Assembly: GCA_964558405.1 (NCBI GenBank) | Contig: CAZLDG010000003.1 | Coordinates: 1-59,300 of the forward strand | Reading direction: 5' to 3' | Length of the DNA stretch: 59,300 nucleotides | Source: Thioglobus_B sp964558405 | GTDB taxonomy: Bacteria > Pseudomonadota > Gammaproteobacteria > PS1 > Pseudothioglobaceae | Shown: in pieces, positions 25,925 to 34,628 of the stretch | How the letters are laid out: each line of letters opens with the position of its first letter | Position numbering within the stretch: position 1 is the stretch's first letter | The notes under the pieces: generated by a model | The model's input: the letters and a program-made list of their open reading frames with translations, nothing else | The model's database searches: none | Told to the model about the DNA's origin: nothing | Made by a program: the position numbers and the translations under genes

Positions 25925-26315
25925 TTATTTTCTCCAAAATGCGCTGAGGAATTGCACAAGGCTTAAAACTGTCTGCTTGCAAACAAGCAATGCTAATTTG
26001 CGCTTCAAATAATACCTGATTTTGCCCAGATATCGCGATTTTCTGTGAAAAATCCAGGCTGGCTTTACCCACTTTTTTTAGCTGGGTTTTGACGGTTAAC
26101 AAGTCGTTAAATCGAGCTGGAGAGCGATAGTCAGCCTGTAAGCTACGCACGGCAAAAATAATGTTTTGCGCTTTGATTAGCTGGTCTTGCTCAAAACCTA
26201 ATTCGCGCAGGTATTCTGAGCGTGCGCGTTCGATAAATTTAAGATAATTGGCATAATAAACCACCCCACCACTGTCGGTGTCTTCGTAATAAACGCGAAC
26301 CTCTAACTTACTCAT
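25917..26315 (-). CDS. ybgC: YbgC-type acyl-CoA thioesterase (Tol-Pal associated)
   Basis: The 132-aa hotdog-fold thioesterase has the active-site motif YYEDTDSGGVVYYANYLKF (Asp in the EDTD segment). YbgC acts on acyl-CoA or acyl-ACP and is typically the first gene of the tol-pal cluster. The ATG at 26313-26315 is preferred over the in-frame TTG one codon upstream. It overlaps the ruvB stop by eight bases. Confidence 0.93.
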   Translation of the reverse strand: MSKLEVRVYYEDTDSGGVVYYANYLKFIERARSEYLRELGFEQDQLIKAQNIIFAVRSLQADYRSPARFNDLLTVKTQLKKVGKASLDFSQKIAISGQNQVLFEAQISIACLQADSFKPCAIPQRILEKING

Positions 26316-27336
26316 CAAACAAGTCGGTTTTTTCTCGAGAATCTGTTAACCCCAAATGGGTATAAGCCAATTTTGTGGCGCTACGTCCACGTGGCGTACG
26401 CATGATAAAACCTTGTTGGATTAAATACGGCTCCACCATATCCTCTAAAGTGCCGCGCTCCTCGCCAATAGCAGTAGAGAGCGTATCCAAACCCACCGGG
26501 CCACCGGAGAATTTCTCTACCATGATAGACAGATAATCACGATCTAGCTGCTCTAAGCCAGCCTGATCCACCTTAAGTGTGGTCAGTGCTTCATTGGCAA
26601 TGGCTTGGTGAATCACGCCATCGGTTTTCACATCGGCAAAATCGCGCACACGTCTAAGCAGGCGGTTGGCAATTCTAGGCGTACCCCGTGAGCGCATGGC
26701 AATCTCCATAGCGCCTTCAGGTTCAATCGTCATCTCCAAAATATCGGCTGAGCGTTGGATGATTTTTTGCAAGTCTTGATTGTGATAAAACTCTAGACGA
26801 TGCACAATGCCAAAACGATCTCTCAGCGGTGAGGTCAGCATGCCTGCTCGTGTGGTGGCACCAATCAAGGTAAAAGGTGGCAGGTCCAACTGTACCGAGT
26901 GTGCAGCCACACCCTCGCCCACCATAATGTCTAATTTAAAATCTTCTAAGGCTGGATACAAAATCTCTTCCACCGCAGGATTAAGTCGATGAATCTCATC
27001 AATAAAGAGAATATCATGTGGTTCGAGTTTGGTGAGAATCGCCGCCAAATCACCTGAGCGTTCTAACACCGGGCCTGAGGTCTGCACCAAGTTTGAGCCC
27101 ATTTGATTGGCAATCACATTGGCTAAGGTGGTCTTACCCAAGCCAGGCGGCCCATAAATCAAAATATGATCCAGCGCATCGCCACGTTTTTTAGCTGCTG
27201 AGATAAATAAGGACATTTGCGCCTTCACATCACGCTGACCAATGTAGTCATCCAACACCTTAGGGCGTACTGATGACATTACCACTTCTTCATTTGCGCT
27301 TGGCTGTGAACTGACTAAAGAATCCTCTTCTATCAT
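26308..27336 (-). CDS. ruvB: Holliday junction branch-migration ATPase RuvB
   Basis: The 342-aa AAA+ helicase has Walker A GPPGLGKTTLA (about 64-74), Walker B ILFIDEIHRL, sensor motif TLIGATTRAG and the C-terminal winged helix (GFIMRTPRGR). With RuvA it drives branch migration. ruvA is absent from the window and ruvC is about 8 kb away, so the usual ruvCAB unit is split. It leads the ybgC-tolQRA run. Confidence 0.97.
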   Translation of the reverse strand: MIEEDSLVSSQPSANEEVVMSSVRPKVLDDYIGQRDVKAQMSLFISAAKKRGDALDHILIYGPPGLGKTTLANVIANQMGSNLVQTSGPVLERSGDLAAILTKLEPHDILFIDEIHRLNPAVEEILYPALEDFKLDIMVGEGVAAHSVQLDLPPFTLIGATTRAGMLTSPLRDRFGIVHRLEFYHNQDLQKIIQRSADILEMTIEPEGAMEIAMRSRGTPRIANRLLRRVRDFADVKTDGVIHQAIANEALTTLKVDQAGLEQLDRDYLSIMVEKFSGGPVGLDTLSTAIGEERGTLEDMVEPYLIQQGFIMRTPRGRSATKLAYTHLGLTDSREKTDLFDE

Positions 27337-27365
27337 GGAAATTACCTATAAATATTTAGCTTATT

Positions 27366-27869
27366 TTAGCTGTTAATATCGCTCAAAAGTAGTTTGATTT
27401 TTACGCTATTATCGAAATGTTGCAGACGCACAATCTTAGGAAAAGCCTGATTGGCAATTATCTGGGTTTTGCTAATAACAACCCGCCAATCTCCAATGCG
27501 TTCAATTGGGTGATTAAAGAGGATTTTTTCTAGATCTTTGATGGAAAGATGCCAGCCTAATTGAGATTGTAGCCAGCTTTGCAGATTCTGTGACACCGGC
27601 TGATTGTTAACCCATAATTGTTGTTGGCTTTGCCGTGCCATCAGCTTAGACAGACCCAGTGCATCACTCAATTCTAGTTGAGTTGAATCCGGACGCACAC
27701 TCAAGGCAAAGCTGTAGCTCTCTAGTGTATTTTGTTGCTGAATGCTAATTCTGCCACTAGCACTCCAATGCTCAGGTGTGGGTTTGATTATGGGGGTGGA
27801 CTTGGGTTGGTTTAGAGTACTACAGGCAGATAAAAACAAAACCCAAGCAATTAATACGCCGTATTTCAT
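27366..27869 (-). CDS. lolB: Outer-membrane lipoprotein receptor LolB
   Basis: The 167-aa lipoprotein has a signal peptide ending in the lipobox LSAC (Cys 16) and a beta-rich domain with WSASGRISIQQ near the start of the mature part, the LolB pattern. LolB receives lipoproteins from LolA and inserts them into the outer membrane. It is divergent from hemA, the conserved gammaproteobacterial neighbour. Confidence 0.88.
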   Translation of the reverse strand: MKYGVLIAWVLFLSACSTLNQPKSTPIIKPTPEHWSASGRISIQQQNTLESYSFALSVRPDSTQLELSDALGLSKLMARQSQQQLWVNNQPVSQNLQSWLQSQLGWHLSIKDLEKILFNHPIERIGDWRVVISKTQIIANQAFPKIVRLQHFDNSVKIKLLLSDINS

Positions 27870-27906
27870 AAGCTTGCATTGTAACGATAAACCGCCGACT
27901 TAGAGG

Positions 27907-27912
27907 TATAAT
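27907..27912 (+). promoter_or_regulatory. Predicted -10 element for hemA
   Basis: A perfect TATAAT preceded by GAGG lies 35 bases upstream of the hemA ATG in the lolB-hemA divergent gap. I see no good -35 at standard spacing, so this promoter is only partly supported. Confidence 0.45.
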
Positions 27913-27946
27913 TGAGCGTTTATCTTTTTTCTGCTTATTGGGTTTC

Positions 27947-29197
27947 ATGTCACGCATTGCAATCTTAAGTGTTAATCACCAACTGGCTCCCGTAGAGGTT
28001 AGGGAGAAGGTGGCATTCGCACCTAAAGAACTCAGCAGTGCACTGCAAACGCTACAAGCTATTCAAGGTATTGAGGCTTGCGTGATTCTATCGACTTGTA
28101 ATCGCTCGGAGATTTACGCCATTGCTAATCATGACAATCCGCAAGCATTGCTCAGTCAGTATTTGGCCGATACACACCAAATTCCATTGGGTGAGTTACA
28201 ACCTTTTTTAAGTTATTTCCAGGATGATGAAGCCATTGAACACATTTGTCATGTGGCTACCGGACTAGACTCTTTAGTACTTGGTGAGCCGCAAATTCTA
28301 GGTCAGCTTAAAGAAGCTTATCACGTCGCCAAAGATGCCAATACGCTAAACAAGCTCTTGGAAAAACTATTCCAGCATGCTTTCTCAACAGCCAAAAAAG
28401 TACGAACCGATACCCAAATTGGATCTTCTCCAGTCTCAGTAGCCTATTGCGCGGTTAAGCTAAGTGAAAAAATCTTTACTGATCTCTCTGAACAAACCGT
28501 GCTGCTTATTGGTGCGGGTGAGATGATTGACCTATGCGCACAACATCTGAGTGAAAAAGGTGTTGAGTCTATGATTGTGGCCAATAGAACACTGGAAAAT
28601 GCACAGAAAATTGCCAAGCAATACCAAGCGCAGGCCATTAGTCTTAAACAATTCTCTTCAGTGATTGATCAGGCTGATATCGTCATTTCCTCAACTGCAG
28701 CTTCCGTGCCTATTATCGGCAAAGGCTTGATTGAAAGCGCACTTAAACAGCGCAAACACAAGCCGATGTTTATGCTGGATATTGCCATTCCTCGCGATAT
28801 TGAACCCGAAGTGGGACAATTAGATGATGTCTATCTATACACCATTGATGACCTCCAACAAGTGGTGAGTGATAATCTTGATAATCGCGAAAAAGAAAAA
28901 ACCTTGGCGCAAGAGATTATTAAAAAACAAAACCTGGTATTTAACCAATGGTTAGAAACACTGCCTAATGAGCAAGTGGTGCAGACCTATCGCCTAAGTG
29001 CCTACGAGGTAAAACAACAAACGCTAGAGCAAGCCTTGAAAAAACTCAACGCCGGTACTGACGCTGAATCGGTGTTAACAATGTTGGCTGATCAGCTAAC
29101 CAACAAACTCTTGCACACACCGTTTCAAAATATTAAAGGCGCCGATACAACGCAACTCAGCAAATGCGAAGCCTGCGTACCTAAGATTAAAAAATAA
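27947..29197 (+). CDS. hemA: Glutamyl-tRNA reductase
   Basis: The 416-aa protein has the catalytic Cys in VILSTCNRSEIYA (about residue 49), a long catalytic segment with GLDSLVLGEPQILGQLK, the NADPH-binding VLLIGAGEMI and a C-terminal dimerisation helix. It reduces glutamyl-tRNA to glutamate-1-semialdehyde, the first step of haem synthesis. The ATG at 27947-27949 is chosen over an in-frame TTG three codons upstream because it gives the family's MSRIAIL-type N-terminus. Confidence 0.96.
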   Translation: MSRIAILSVNHQLAPVEVREKVAFAPKELSSALQTLQAIQGIEACVILSTCNRSEIYAIANHDNPQALLSQYLADTHQIPLGELQPFLSYFQDDEAIEHICHVATGLDSLVLGEPQILGQLKEAYHVAKDANTLNKLLEKLFQHAFSTAKKVRTDTQIGSSPVSVAYCAVKLSEKIFTDLSEQTVLLIGAGEMIDLCAQHLSEKGVESMIVANRTLENAQKIAKQYQAQAISLKQFSSVIDQADIVISSTAASVPIIGKGLIESALKQRKHKPMFMLDIAIPRDIEPEVGQLDDVYLYTIDDLQQVVSDNLDNREKEKTLAQEIIKKQNLVFNQWLETLPNEQVVQTYRLSAYEVKQQTLEQALKKLNAGTDAESVLTMLADQLTNKLLHTPFQNIKGADTTQLSKCEACVPKIKK

Positions 29198-29208
29198 ACC
29201 CAGTTATT

Positions 29209-30297
29209 ATGAACGAGTCGATCATCGCCAAACTTGAACAACTCTCTATGCGCCTAGAAGAAGTCGGCGCCATGCTCTCTGATCCGGAAATTGCTGCTGA
29301 TCAAAAACAATTTCGTGAGCTTTCTATTGAGCATTCACAGCTCACCCCGGTGAGTGAAAAATTCAACGAATATCTCTCCACACAACAAGACATGGAAGAT
29401 GCCGAGTTAATGCTGGCCGAGGATGACGCTGATCTTAAAGCCATGGCCAAAGAGGAAATTAGTGCCGGCAAAGAAAAGCTTGAAGTGCTTGAAGTTGAAT
29501 TAAAAAAAGCCCTACTACCTAAAGATCCAAACGATTCGCGCAATATTATTATTGAGATTCGTGCCGGTACCGGCGGTGATGAGGCCTCGATCTTCTCGGG
29601 CGATTTGTTTCGCATGTACTCACGCTACGTGGAAAAGCAAAGATGGCAAATTGAAACTCTATCATCTAGTGTGGGAGAGCATGGTGGCTATAAGGAAATT
29701 ATTGCGCGCATTAGTGGTGACAATGTATACGCCAAACTTAAATTTGAATCGGGTGCGCACCGCGTACAACGCGTCCCTGAGACCGAATCCCAAGGTCGTG
29801 TTCATACCTCGGCTTGCACTGTGGCAGTAATGCCAGAGGTGGATAATATTGAAGAAGTCGACATCAATATGAATGATGTGCGCGTTGACACCTTTAGAGC
29901 CTCAGGCGCGGGTGGTCAGCACGTTAATAAAACCGACTCAGCCGTACGCGTGACTCATATTCCGACCGGTACCGTGGTTGAGTGTCAGGACGGCCGCTCA
30001 CAACATAAGAACAAAGCACAAGCCCTATCAGTACTTGCCTCTAGAATTCTAGACGCGCAACAACAAGAACAACAAAAAGAGTTGGCCTCACAACGCAAGG
30101 AACTGGTTGGTAGTGGTGATAGATCGCAACGCATCCGTACTTATAACTACCCACAAGGACGGGTGACTGATCATCGCATTAATCTCACGCTTTATAAACT
30201 GGCCGAGGTTATGGAGGGTGATTTAGAATCGATTATTGAGCCACTGATTGTGGAGCAGCAAACCAATCAACTCAGTGAACTTAACGAATCGCTATAG
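29209..30297 (+). CDS. prfA: Peptide chain release factor 1
   Basis: The 362-aa class I release factor has the GGQ motif in GAGGQHVNKTDS and the RF1-type codon-recognition region (PETESQGRVHTSACT). It ends translation at UAA and UAG. It follows hemA by 11 bases, the conserved hemA-prfA unit. No prmC/hemK follows; instead the gene meets the znuB-like gene head-on with a CTATAG stop overlap. Confidence 0.97.
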   Translation: MNESIIAKLEQLSMRLEEVGAMLSDPEIAADQKQFRELSIEHSQLTPVSEKFNEYLSTQQDMEDAELMLAEDDADLKAMAKEEISAGKEKLEVLEVELKKALLPKDPNDSRNIIIEIRAGTGGDEASIFSGDLFRMYSRYVEKQRWQIETLSSSVGEHGGYKEIIARISGDNVYAKLKFESGAHRVQRVPETESQGRVHTSACTVAVMPEVDNIEEVDINMNDVRVDTFRASGAGGQHVNKTDSAVRVTHIPTGTVVECQDGRSQHKNKAQALSVLASRILDAQQQEQQKELASQRKELVGSGDRSQRIRTYNYPQGRVTDHRINLTLYKLAEVMEGDLESIIEPLIVEQQTNQLSELNESL

Positions 30298-31077
30298 GCG
30301 CTTTGGCAATAGTTGCGAGAAGATAAACAAAGCGCCCAAGGCAATCACAATAGCCGGGCCACTGGCGATATCATAAACCAGCGAAAAGCCCAGGCCTAAT
30401 ACCACTGACAAAACAGCAATGACAATGGAGAACAGCACCATTGAGCTTGGTGAGGTGGCCAGGGCGCGCGCTGTGGCTGGCGGGATAATCAGCAGTGAGG
30501 TAATCAATAGTACGCCGACAATTCTCACTGACACACTCACCGCTAGGGCAATCAGTAGCATCAGCAGTAATTGATAAAAGACTTGACTCAAACCACCTGC
30601 TACCGCAATCTCCTCATTGAGTGTCATCAGCAGCAATCGCTGCCAAAATATCTTTAGTAAAACCGCAACTGTAGCCGCAGCCATATACACCCAAATAACG
30701 TCCTGAGTATTGATGCTTAAGATATCACCAAACAACAAGGCGAAATAATCGGTATTAACCCCGCCAACAATAGAAAGCACCACAATACCAACAGATAAGG
30801 CAATATGGGAAAAAATGCCCAAAATGGCATCATTAGAGAGTTGTTTTTGTTGTTGCATCAGTACCATTAGCACTGCAAACAAGGCGGAGATAATCAACAG
30901 ACCTGTATGCAAGCCCAGACCACTGGCAATGCCTAGTGCTGCACCTAGTAGCGCAGAATGGGCAATAGATTCGGAAAAATAGCTCATACGCTTCCAAATC
31001 ACAAACGCACCCAGAGAGCCAGCAATAATTGAAATACCAACGCCAGCCAGTAGGGCTCTTAGTAGGAAGTCTTCCAT
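30292..31077 (-). CDS. znuB: ABC-3 family metal permease (ZnuB-like)
   Basis: The 261-aa protein with about eight membrane segments belongs to the zinc/manganese ABC-3 permease family (RMSYFSESIAHSALLGAALG near the N-terminus, IPPATARALATSPSSM later). ZnuB imports Zn2+ with ZnuA and ZnuC; neither partner gene is in the window. It lies nine bases downstream of fur, so the two are probably co-transcribed. The exact metal is not decided by the sequence. Confidence 0.85.
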   Translation of the reverse strand: MEDFLLRALLAGVGISIIAGSLGAFVIWKRMSYFSESIAHSALLGAALGIASGLGLHTGLLIISALFAVLMVLMQQQKQLSNDAILGIFSHIALSVGIVVLSIVGGVNTDYFALLFGDILSINTQDVIWVYMAAATVAVLLKIFWQRLLLMTLNEEIAVAGGLSQVFYQLLLMLLIALAVSVSVRIVGVLLITSLLIIPPATARALATSPSSMVLFSIVIAVLSVVLGLGFSLVYDIASGPAIVIALGALFIFSQLLPKRL

Positions 31078-31086
31078 GATTAGGAA

Positions 31087-31494
31087 TTATTGGCAGTTAT
31101 GACACAAACCGTATAGGTACAAGCAATGATCGGTCAGCTGATAACCGTTTTTCTTGGCAATATCATGCTGATGACGCTCAATCACATCGTCTTGAAACTC
31201 GTCAATTTTTCCACATTTAACGCAAACCAGATGATCATGGTGCTCGGTATTAGACAGCTCATAGACACTTTGACCATTGTCAAAGTTTAGCTTGTTAACC
31301 ATGCCCACTTCTTCGAATTGAGTGAGTACACGATAAATGGTGGCCACACCCACCTCTTCGCCTTGCATAATCAATGCACGATAGATGTCTTCGGCACTCA
31401 TGTGATGATTGTCGCTCTTTTCTAAAATTTCTAAGATTTTAAGCCTTGGTAGTGTGACTTTAAGACCGGCACTTTTTAAATCTTGAGCATCCAT
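31087..31494 (-). CDS. fur: Ferric uptake regulator Fur
   Basis: The 135-aa regulator (from ATG 31492-31494; the frame runs ten codons further) carries the Fur hallmarks LKVTLPRLKILEIL, HHMSAEDIYRAL, VGVATIYRVLTQF, then the metal region HHDHLVCVKCGKIDEF and CHNC at the C-terminus. Divergence from bamE is the conserved fur-smpA neighbourhood and supports Fur rather than Zur. It should read the Fur boxes upstream of fbpA, feoA and the CDF gene in this window. Confidence 0.93.
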   Translation of the reverse strand: MDAQDLKSAGLKVTLPRLKILEILEKSDNHHMSAEDIYRALIMQGEEVGVATIYRVLTQFEEVGMVNKLNFDNGQSVYELSNTEHHDHLVCVKCGKIDEFQDDVIERHQHDIAKKNGYQLTDHCLYLYGLCHNCQ

Positions 31495-31547
31495 GATGAA
31501 ATCCCTTGATGTAAAATCATTCAAATCATTTTACCAATTATTCAACC

Positions 31548-32024
31548 ATGAACAGATTAACTTTGATTGCATTCTCATTCTCATTACCGTTTATCTCGGC
31601 TTGTTCGCCGTCAATGCCAGAACTACCAGAGCTACCCGATTTTCCTGAGATGCCTGATATTTTGCCGGATATGTCGCTGCCAACACTCTACAAGGACGAC
31701 ATCAACCAAGGTTCAGTTCTAGAACGCTTTAAGATTAATCAGCTGAAGCTGGGTATGAGTGAGCAACAAGTACAAGAGCTTATTGGCTCACCAAGTATCG
31801 TTGACCCTTTTCATAACAATCAATGGCATTATATCCACCACTCAATTTTGCACGAAAGAGCCGATGTTAAATATGCACTGATTCTGGATTTTGATAAGGG
31901 TCAGTTGGTAAAAATCGACCAGTCAAACATTGATGCTTTGCCTGCAATGAGTGAAGAAGAAAAAGCTTTGGAAGCGCAGCGTATTGCCAAAGAAAAAGCT
32001 GCTGATACCAGCAACACGCCTTAG
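31548..32024 (+). CDS. bamE: Outer-membrane assembly lipoprotein BamE
   Basis: The 158-aa lipoprotein has a signal peptide with lipobox ISAC (Cys 19) and the BamE core: YKDDINQGSVL, LGMSEQQVQELIGSP and DPFHNNQWHYI. BamE is a small subunit of the BAM complex. An unusual proline/acidic linker (PELPELPDFPEMPD region, residues 23-45) follows the lipidated Cys. It is divergent from fur. Confidence 0.93.
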   Translation: MNRLTLIAFSFSLPFISACSPSMPELPELPDFPEMPDILPDMSLPTLYKDDINQGSVLERFKINQLKLGMSEQQVQELIGSPSIVDPFHNNQWHYIHHSILHERADVKYALILDFDKGQLVKIDQSNIDALPAMSEEEKALEAQRIAKEKAADTSNTP

Positions 32025-32043
32025 TACTTAACACCCAGTTATC

Positions 32044-32646
32044 GTGTCATCACTTGTGGTTAACAATCTAAGTTGTCAAAGAGGCTACAACCAGCTCTTT
32101 AGTCAGCTCTCGTTTACAGCAAGCAGCGGAGAAGTCTGGCGCATCTCTGGCACCAACGGTTCTGGAAAAACCTCACTACTAAAAATTCTCGCCGGTATTA
32201 ATGCCTATGAACAAGGCTCAGTGATGCTGGATCAGCAAGTGCTGCGCAGTGATGAGTATCGACAAAATGTTTTTTACTTGGGACATTTAAGCGCTCTATC
32301 CTCTGAGCTCAGCGCCTTGGAAAACTTGGCTTATTTGTGCGCGCTACATCAAGAAAAAGACCAGGCAGCACTGCTACAATATTTGGCTGAAATCGGTCTT
32401 AAGGGTTATGAGCATGAAATCTGTGGCAAACTCTCAGCTGGACAAAAACGCCGAGTGATTCTGGCTGGATTGTTTGCCTCAAAGGCCAAGCTTTGGCTCT
32501 TAGATGAGCCTTTTACTGCACTAGATCCTAAGGGTGTGGAGATTGTTGAACATTGCATTCGCACCCATACACAACAAGGTGGCATTTGTCTATTTACCAC
32601 CCACCAAGACTCAGCTCTAGAAAATCAACAGGTGTTGTCACTATGA
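32044..32646 (+). CDS. ccmA: Cytochrome c biogenesis ATPase CcmA
   Basis: The 200-aa ABC ATPase has Walker A SGTNGSGKTSLLK, signature KLSAGQKRR, Walker B LWLLDEPF and the length of CcmA. With CcmB it uses ATP to release haem from CcmE in cytochrome c maturation. It starts at GTG 32044-32046. It overlaps ccmB by four bases (ATGA type). The remaining ccm genes are not here. Confidence 0.9.
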   Translation: MSSLVVNNLSCQRGYNQLFSQLSFTASSGEVWRISGTNGSGKTSLLKILAGINAYEQGSVMLDQQVLRSDEYRQNVFYLGHLSALSSELSALENLAYLCALHQEKDQAALLQYLAEIGLKGYEHEICGKLSAGQKRRVILAGLFASKAKLWLLDEPFTALDPKGVEIVEHCIRTHTQQGGICLFTTHQDSALENQQVLSL

Positions 32647-33308
32647 ATATCTACTGGCAAACCCTTAAGCGCGATTTGCAGATTGCCATGCGCAATCCTT
32701 CTAGCGTGATGAATCCGCTGTTGTTCTTTGTGATCTCTATTTCGCTATTTCCTTTGGCGATTAGCCCCGAAGCGCAAGTTTTGTCGCAAATTGCCGCTGG
32801 CATTATCTGGGTGGCTTCCATGTTGGCGGTATTGTTATCGCTTAACTCTTTATTTCATGGTGATTTTGAAAATGGTGTATTGGAGCAAATGAGCACCTCA
32901 CATCACTCACTACCCCTACTGATTTTGGCCAAAATTGCTGCACATTGGCTGATGACGGGGGTGCCAATTATTTTGCTCTCACCACTACTAGGTATTTTGT
33001 TGTTTTTAGAGAGTGATAGTATTCAAGTACTGATGCTTACCCTACTACTGGCCACACCCAGTCTGAGCCTAATTGGTAGTATTGGCGCTTCGCTGATTGT
33101 TGGCATTAAAAATTCTGGCATGCTACTATCACTACTGATATTACCGCTTTATATTCCAATTTTAATTTTTGCTTCTTCGGCCGTCTCTCAGGCGCAATTC
33201 GGTTTGGAGATTAGCGGTCAGTTGTATTTTCTGGGTGCCATCTTTATGGCCAGTTTAATTTCTGCGCCATTTGTAAGTGCTCTATCACTGCGCATTTCTT
33301 TAGAATAG
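32643..33308 (+). CDS. ccmB: Haem exporter permease CcmB
   Basis: The 221-aa protein with six membrane segments matches CcmB in size and motifs (RNPSSVMNPLLFFVI near the N-terminus, ILLSPLLGILLFLES in the middle, LLLSLLILPLYIPILIFASSAV toward the C-terminus). The ATG at 32643-32645 lies inside the end of ccmA; the frame is open upstream but that part overlaps ccmA. ccmC, usually next, is absent; the SAM-responsive leader of metK follows instead. Confidence 0.93.
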   Translation: MNIYWQTLKRDLQIAMRNPSSVMNPLLFFVISISLFPLAISPEAQVLSQIAAGIIWVASMLAVLLSLNSLFHGDFENGVLEQMSTSHHSLPLLILAKIAAHWLMTGVPIILLSPLLGILLFLESDSIQVLMLTLLLATPSLSLIGSIGASLIVGIKNSGMLLSLLILPLYIPILIFASSAVSQAQFGLEISGQLYFLGAIFMASLISAPFVSALSLRISLE

Positions 33309-33313
33309 CACGC

Positions 33314-33342
33314 TTTACTTTTGCCAAGCTTTTTACTATAAT
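33314..33342 (+). promoter_or_regulatory. Predicted promoter of the metK leader
   Basis: TTTACT (33314-33319) and a perfect TATAAT (33337-33342) are separated by 17 bases. Transcription would start near 33349, right before the riboswitch. Confidence 0.65.
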
Positions 33343-33350
33343 TACCCACA

Positions 33351-33413
33351 ACGCTGATTTGTCCCGATTGCTAGCGTGATCACCTTGAGTGGTTAAAACA
33401 AGCTAAAGCTGGA
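33351..33413 (+). promoter_or_regulatory. SAM-II-type riboswitch upstream of metK
   Basis: The sequence ACGCTGATTT (33351-33360), then GCGTGAT (33374-33380) and AGCTAAA (33401-33407) followed by GGA, reproduces the ordered conserved blocks of the SAM-II riboswitch (GCUGAUUU, GCGUGAU, AGCUAAA). ACGC pairs with GCGT for P1, and the 3' GGA can pair with TCC in loop 1 (33362-33364) for the pseudoknot. A small extra hairpin (CAC/GTG) is inserted before AGCTAAA. SAM binding is expected to lower metK expression. The match is by eye. Confidence 0.82.
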
Positions 33414-33427
33414 GTCTTCTGAATCAG

Positions 33428-33456
33428 AAACCCGCTTTAAGGGTTTTTTTATTTTT
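33428..33456 (+). terminator. Terminator in the metK leader
   Basis: AAACCC (33428-33433) and GGGTTT (33441-33446) form a hairpin directly followed by a T-rich run before the metK ribosome site (AGGAGA). It lies 15 bases after the SAM-II-type element, so SAM control probably works by premature termination. The segment AAAGC of the riboswitch can pair with GCTTT in the terminator loop, a possible antiterminator. Confidence 0.8.
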
Positions 33457-33468
33457 TAGGAGACAGAA

Positions 33469-34602
33469 ATGATTTTTACTTCAGAATCCGTTTCAGCCGG
33501 TCACCCCGATAAAGTTTGTGACCAAATTTCAGATGCCATCTTAGATGCAGCACTTGAACAAGACAAAAACTCGCGCGTTGCTTGCGAGACGCTAATCAAA
33601 GATAACAATGTTGTGGTTGCAGGTGAGATTACCACCGGTGCCAGCATTGATTACGAACGCATTATTCGCAAAACCATTAATGAGATTGGCTATAACGACG
33701 ACGAATTAGGCTTTAACGGCTCAACGTGCAATATTGCCAACCTATTAGGTGAACAATCACAAGACATCGCTCAAGGTGTCGATGAATACGCTGAGCATGA
33801 GCAAGGTGCAGGCGACCAAGGCCTGATGTTTGGTTATGCTTGTAATGCTACCGATGTGTTAATGCCGGCCCCTATTCTCTATGCTCACCGCTTGGTTAAA
33901 AAACAAGCTGAGCTAATGAAATCAGGTCAGCTACCGTGGTTAAGACCCGATGCCAAATCACAAGTTTCTTGTCATTATGATGGCCACAAGATCGTCGGTA
34001 TCGATGCTGTAGTACTCTCTACTCAGCACGATGAAGACATCAGTCTAAAAGACTTACAAGAAGCGGTAATGGAAGAGATTATCAAGCCGGTACTACCGGC
34101 ACAGTGGTTAAATGCTAACACCAAATATCACATCAATCCAACCGGCAAGTTTGTAATTGGTGGTCCTGTAGGTGACGCTGGCCTAACCGGTCGTAAGATT
34201 ATTGTTGATACCTATGGGGGTATGGCACGTCATGGTGGTGGCGCCTTCTCGGGCAAGGATCCTTCTAAAGTAGATCGTTCAGCTGCTTATGCAACACGCT
34301 ATGTGGCTAAAAATATTGTGGCAGCTGGCCTGGCAGATAAATGCGAGATTCAAGTGTCTTACGCCATTGGTGTGGCTGAGCCAACCTCAATCAGTGTTGA
34401 GACTTTTGGTACAGGCAAGGCATCCAATGAGCAAATTGAAGCCTTGGTACGCGAACACTTCGACTTGCGCCCTAAAGGCTTAATTGCCATGCTAGATCTA
34501 AAGCGTCCTATCTATCAACAAACCGCCAGTTATGGTCATTTTGGTCGTACTGAGGATGAGATTAGCTGGGAAAAAACCGATCGCGCCCACTTACTTAAAT
34601 AA
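33469..34602 (+). CDS. metK: S-adenosylmethionine synthetase
   Basis: The 377-aa enzyme has GHPDKVCDQISDAILDA (ATP/Met binding), GAGDQGLMFGYA, the P-loop-like GGAFSGKDPSKVDRS and KIIVDTYGG. It makes SAM from ATP and methionine in the cytoplasm. A strong AGGAGA ribosome site precedes the ATG. The SAM-sensing leader and the following ahcY make this a methyl-cycle unit with two separate promoters. Confidence 0.98.
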   Translation: MIFTSESVSAGHPDKVCDQISDAILDAALEQDKNSRVACETLIKDNNVVVAGEITTGASIDYERIIRKTINEIGYNDDELGFNGSTCNIANLLGEQSQDIAQGVDEYAEHEQGAGDQGLMFGYACNATDVLMPAPILYAHRLVKKQAELMKSGQLPWLRPDAKSQVSCHYDGHKIVGIDAVVLSTQHDEDISLKDLQEAVMEEIIKPVLPAQWLNANTKYHINPTGKFVIGGPVGDAGLTGRKIIVDTYGGMARHGGGAFSGKDPSKVDRSAAYATRYVAKNIVAAGLADKCEIQVSYAIGVAEPTSISVETFGTGKASNEQIEALVREHFDLRPKGLIAMLDLKRPIYQQTASYGHFGRTEDEISWEKTDRAHLLK

Positions 34603-34619
34603 TTAACTGTGGGTATAAT
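34591..34619 (+). promoter_or_regulatory. Predicted ahcY promoter overlapping the metK stop
   Basis: TTACTT (34591-34596), a 17-base spacer and TATAAT (34614-34619) lie over the end of metK. Transcription would start near 34626, at the 5' edge of the SAH element. The -10 also sits in the loop of a CTGTGGG/CCCACAG hairpin (34607-34628). Confidence 0.6.
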
Positions 34620-34628
34620 AGCCCACAG

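Noticed and set aside
31087..31494. Zur instead of Fur
   Set aside because: The LKVTLPRLKILE and HHMSAEDIYRAL motifs and divergence from bamE are those of Fur, despite the znuB-like neighbour.
32553..32642. N-terminal extension of CcmB by 30 residues
   Set aside because: It overlaps the end of ccmA in another frame and is not hydrophobic like the rest; ATG 32643 gives the family length.
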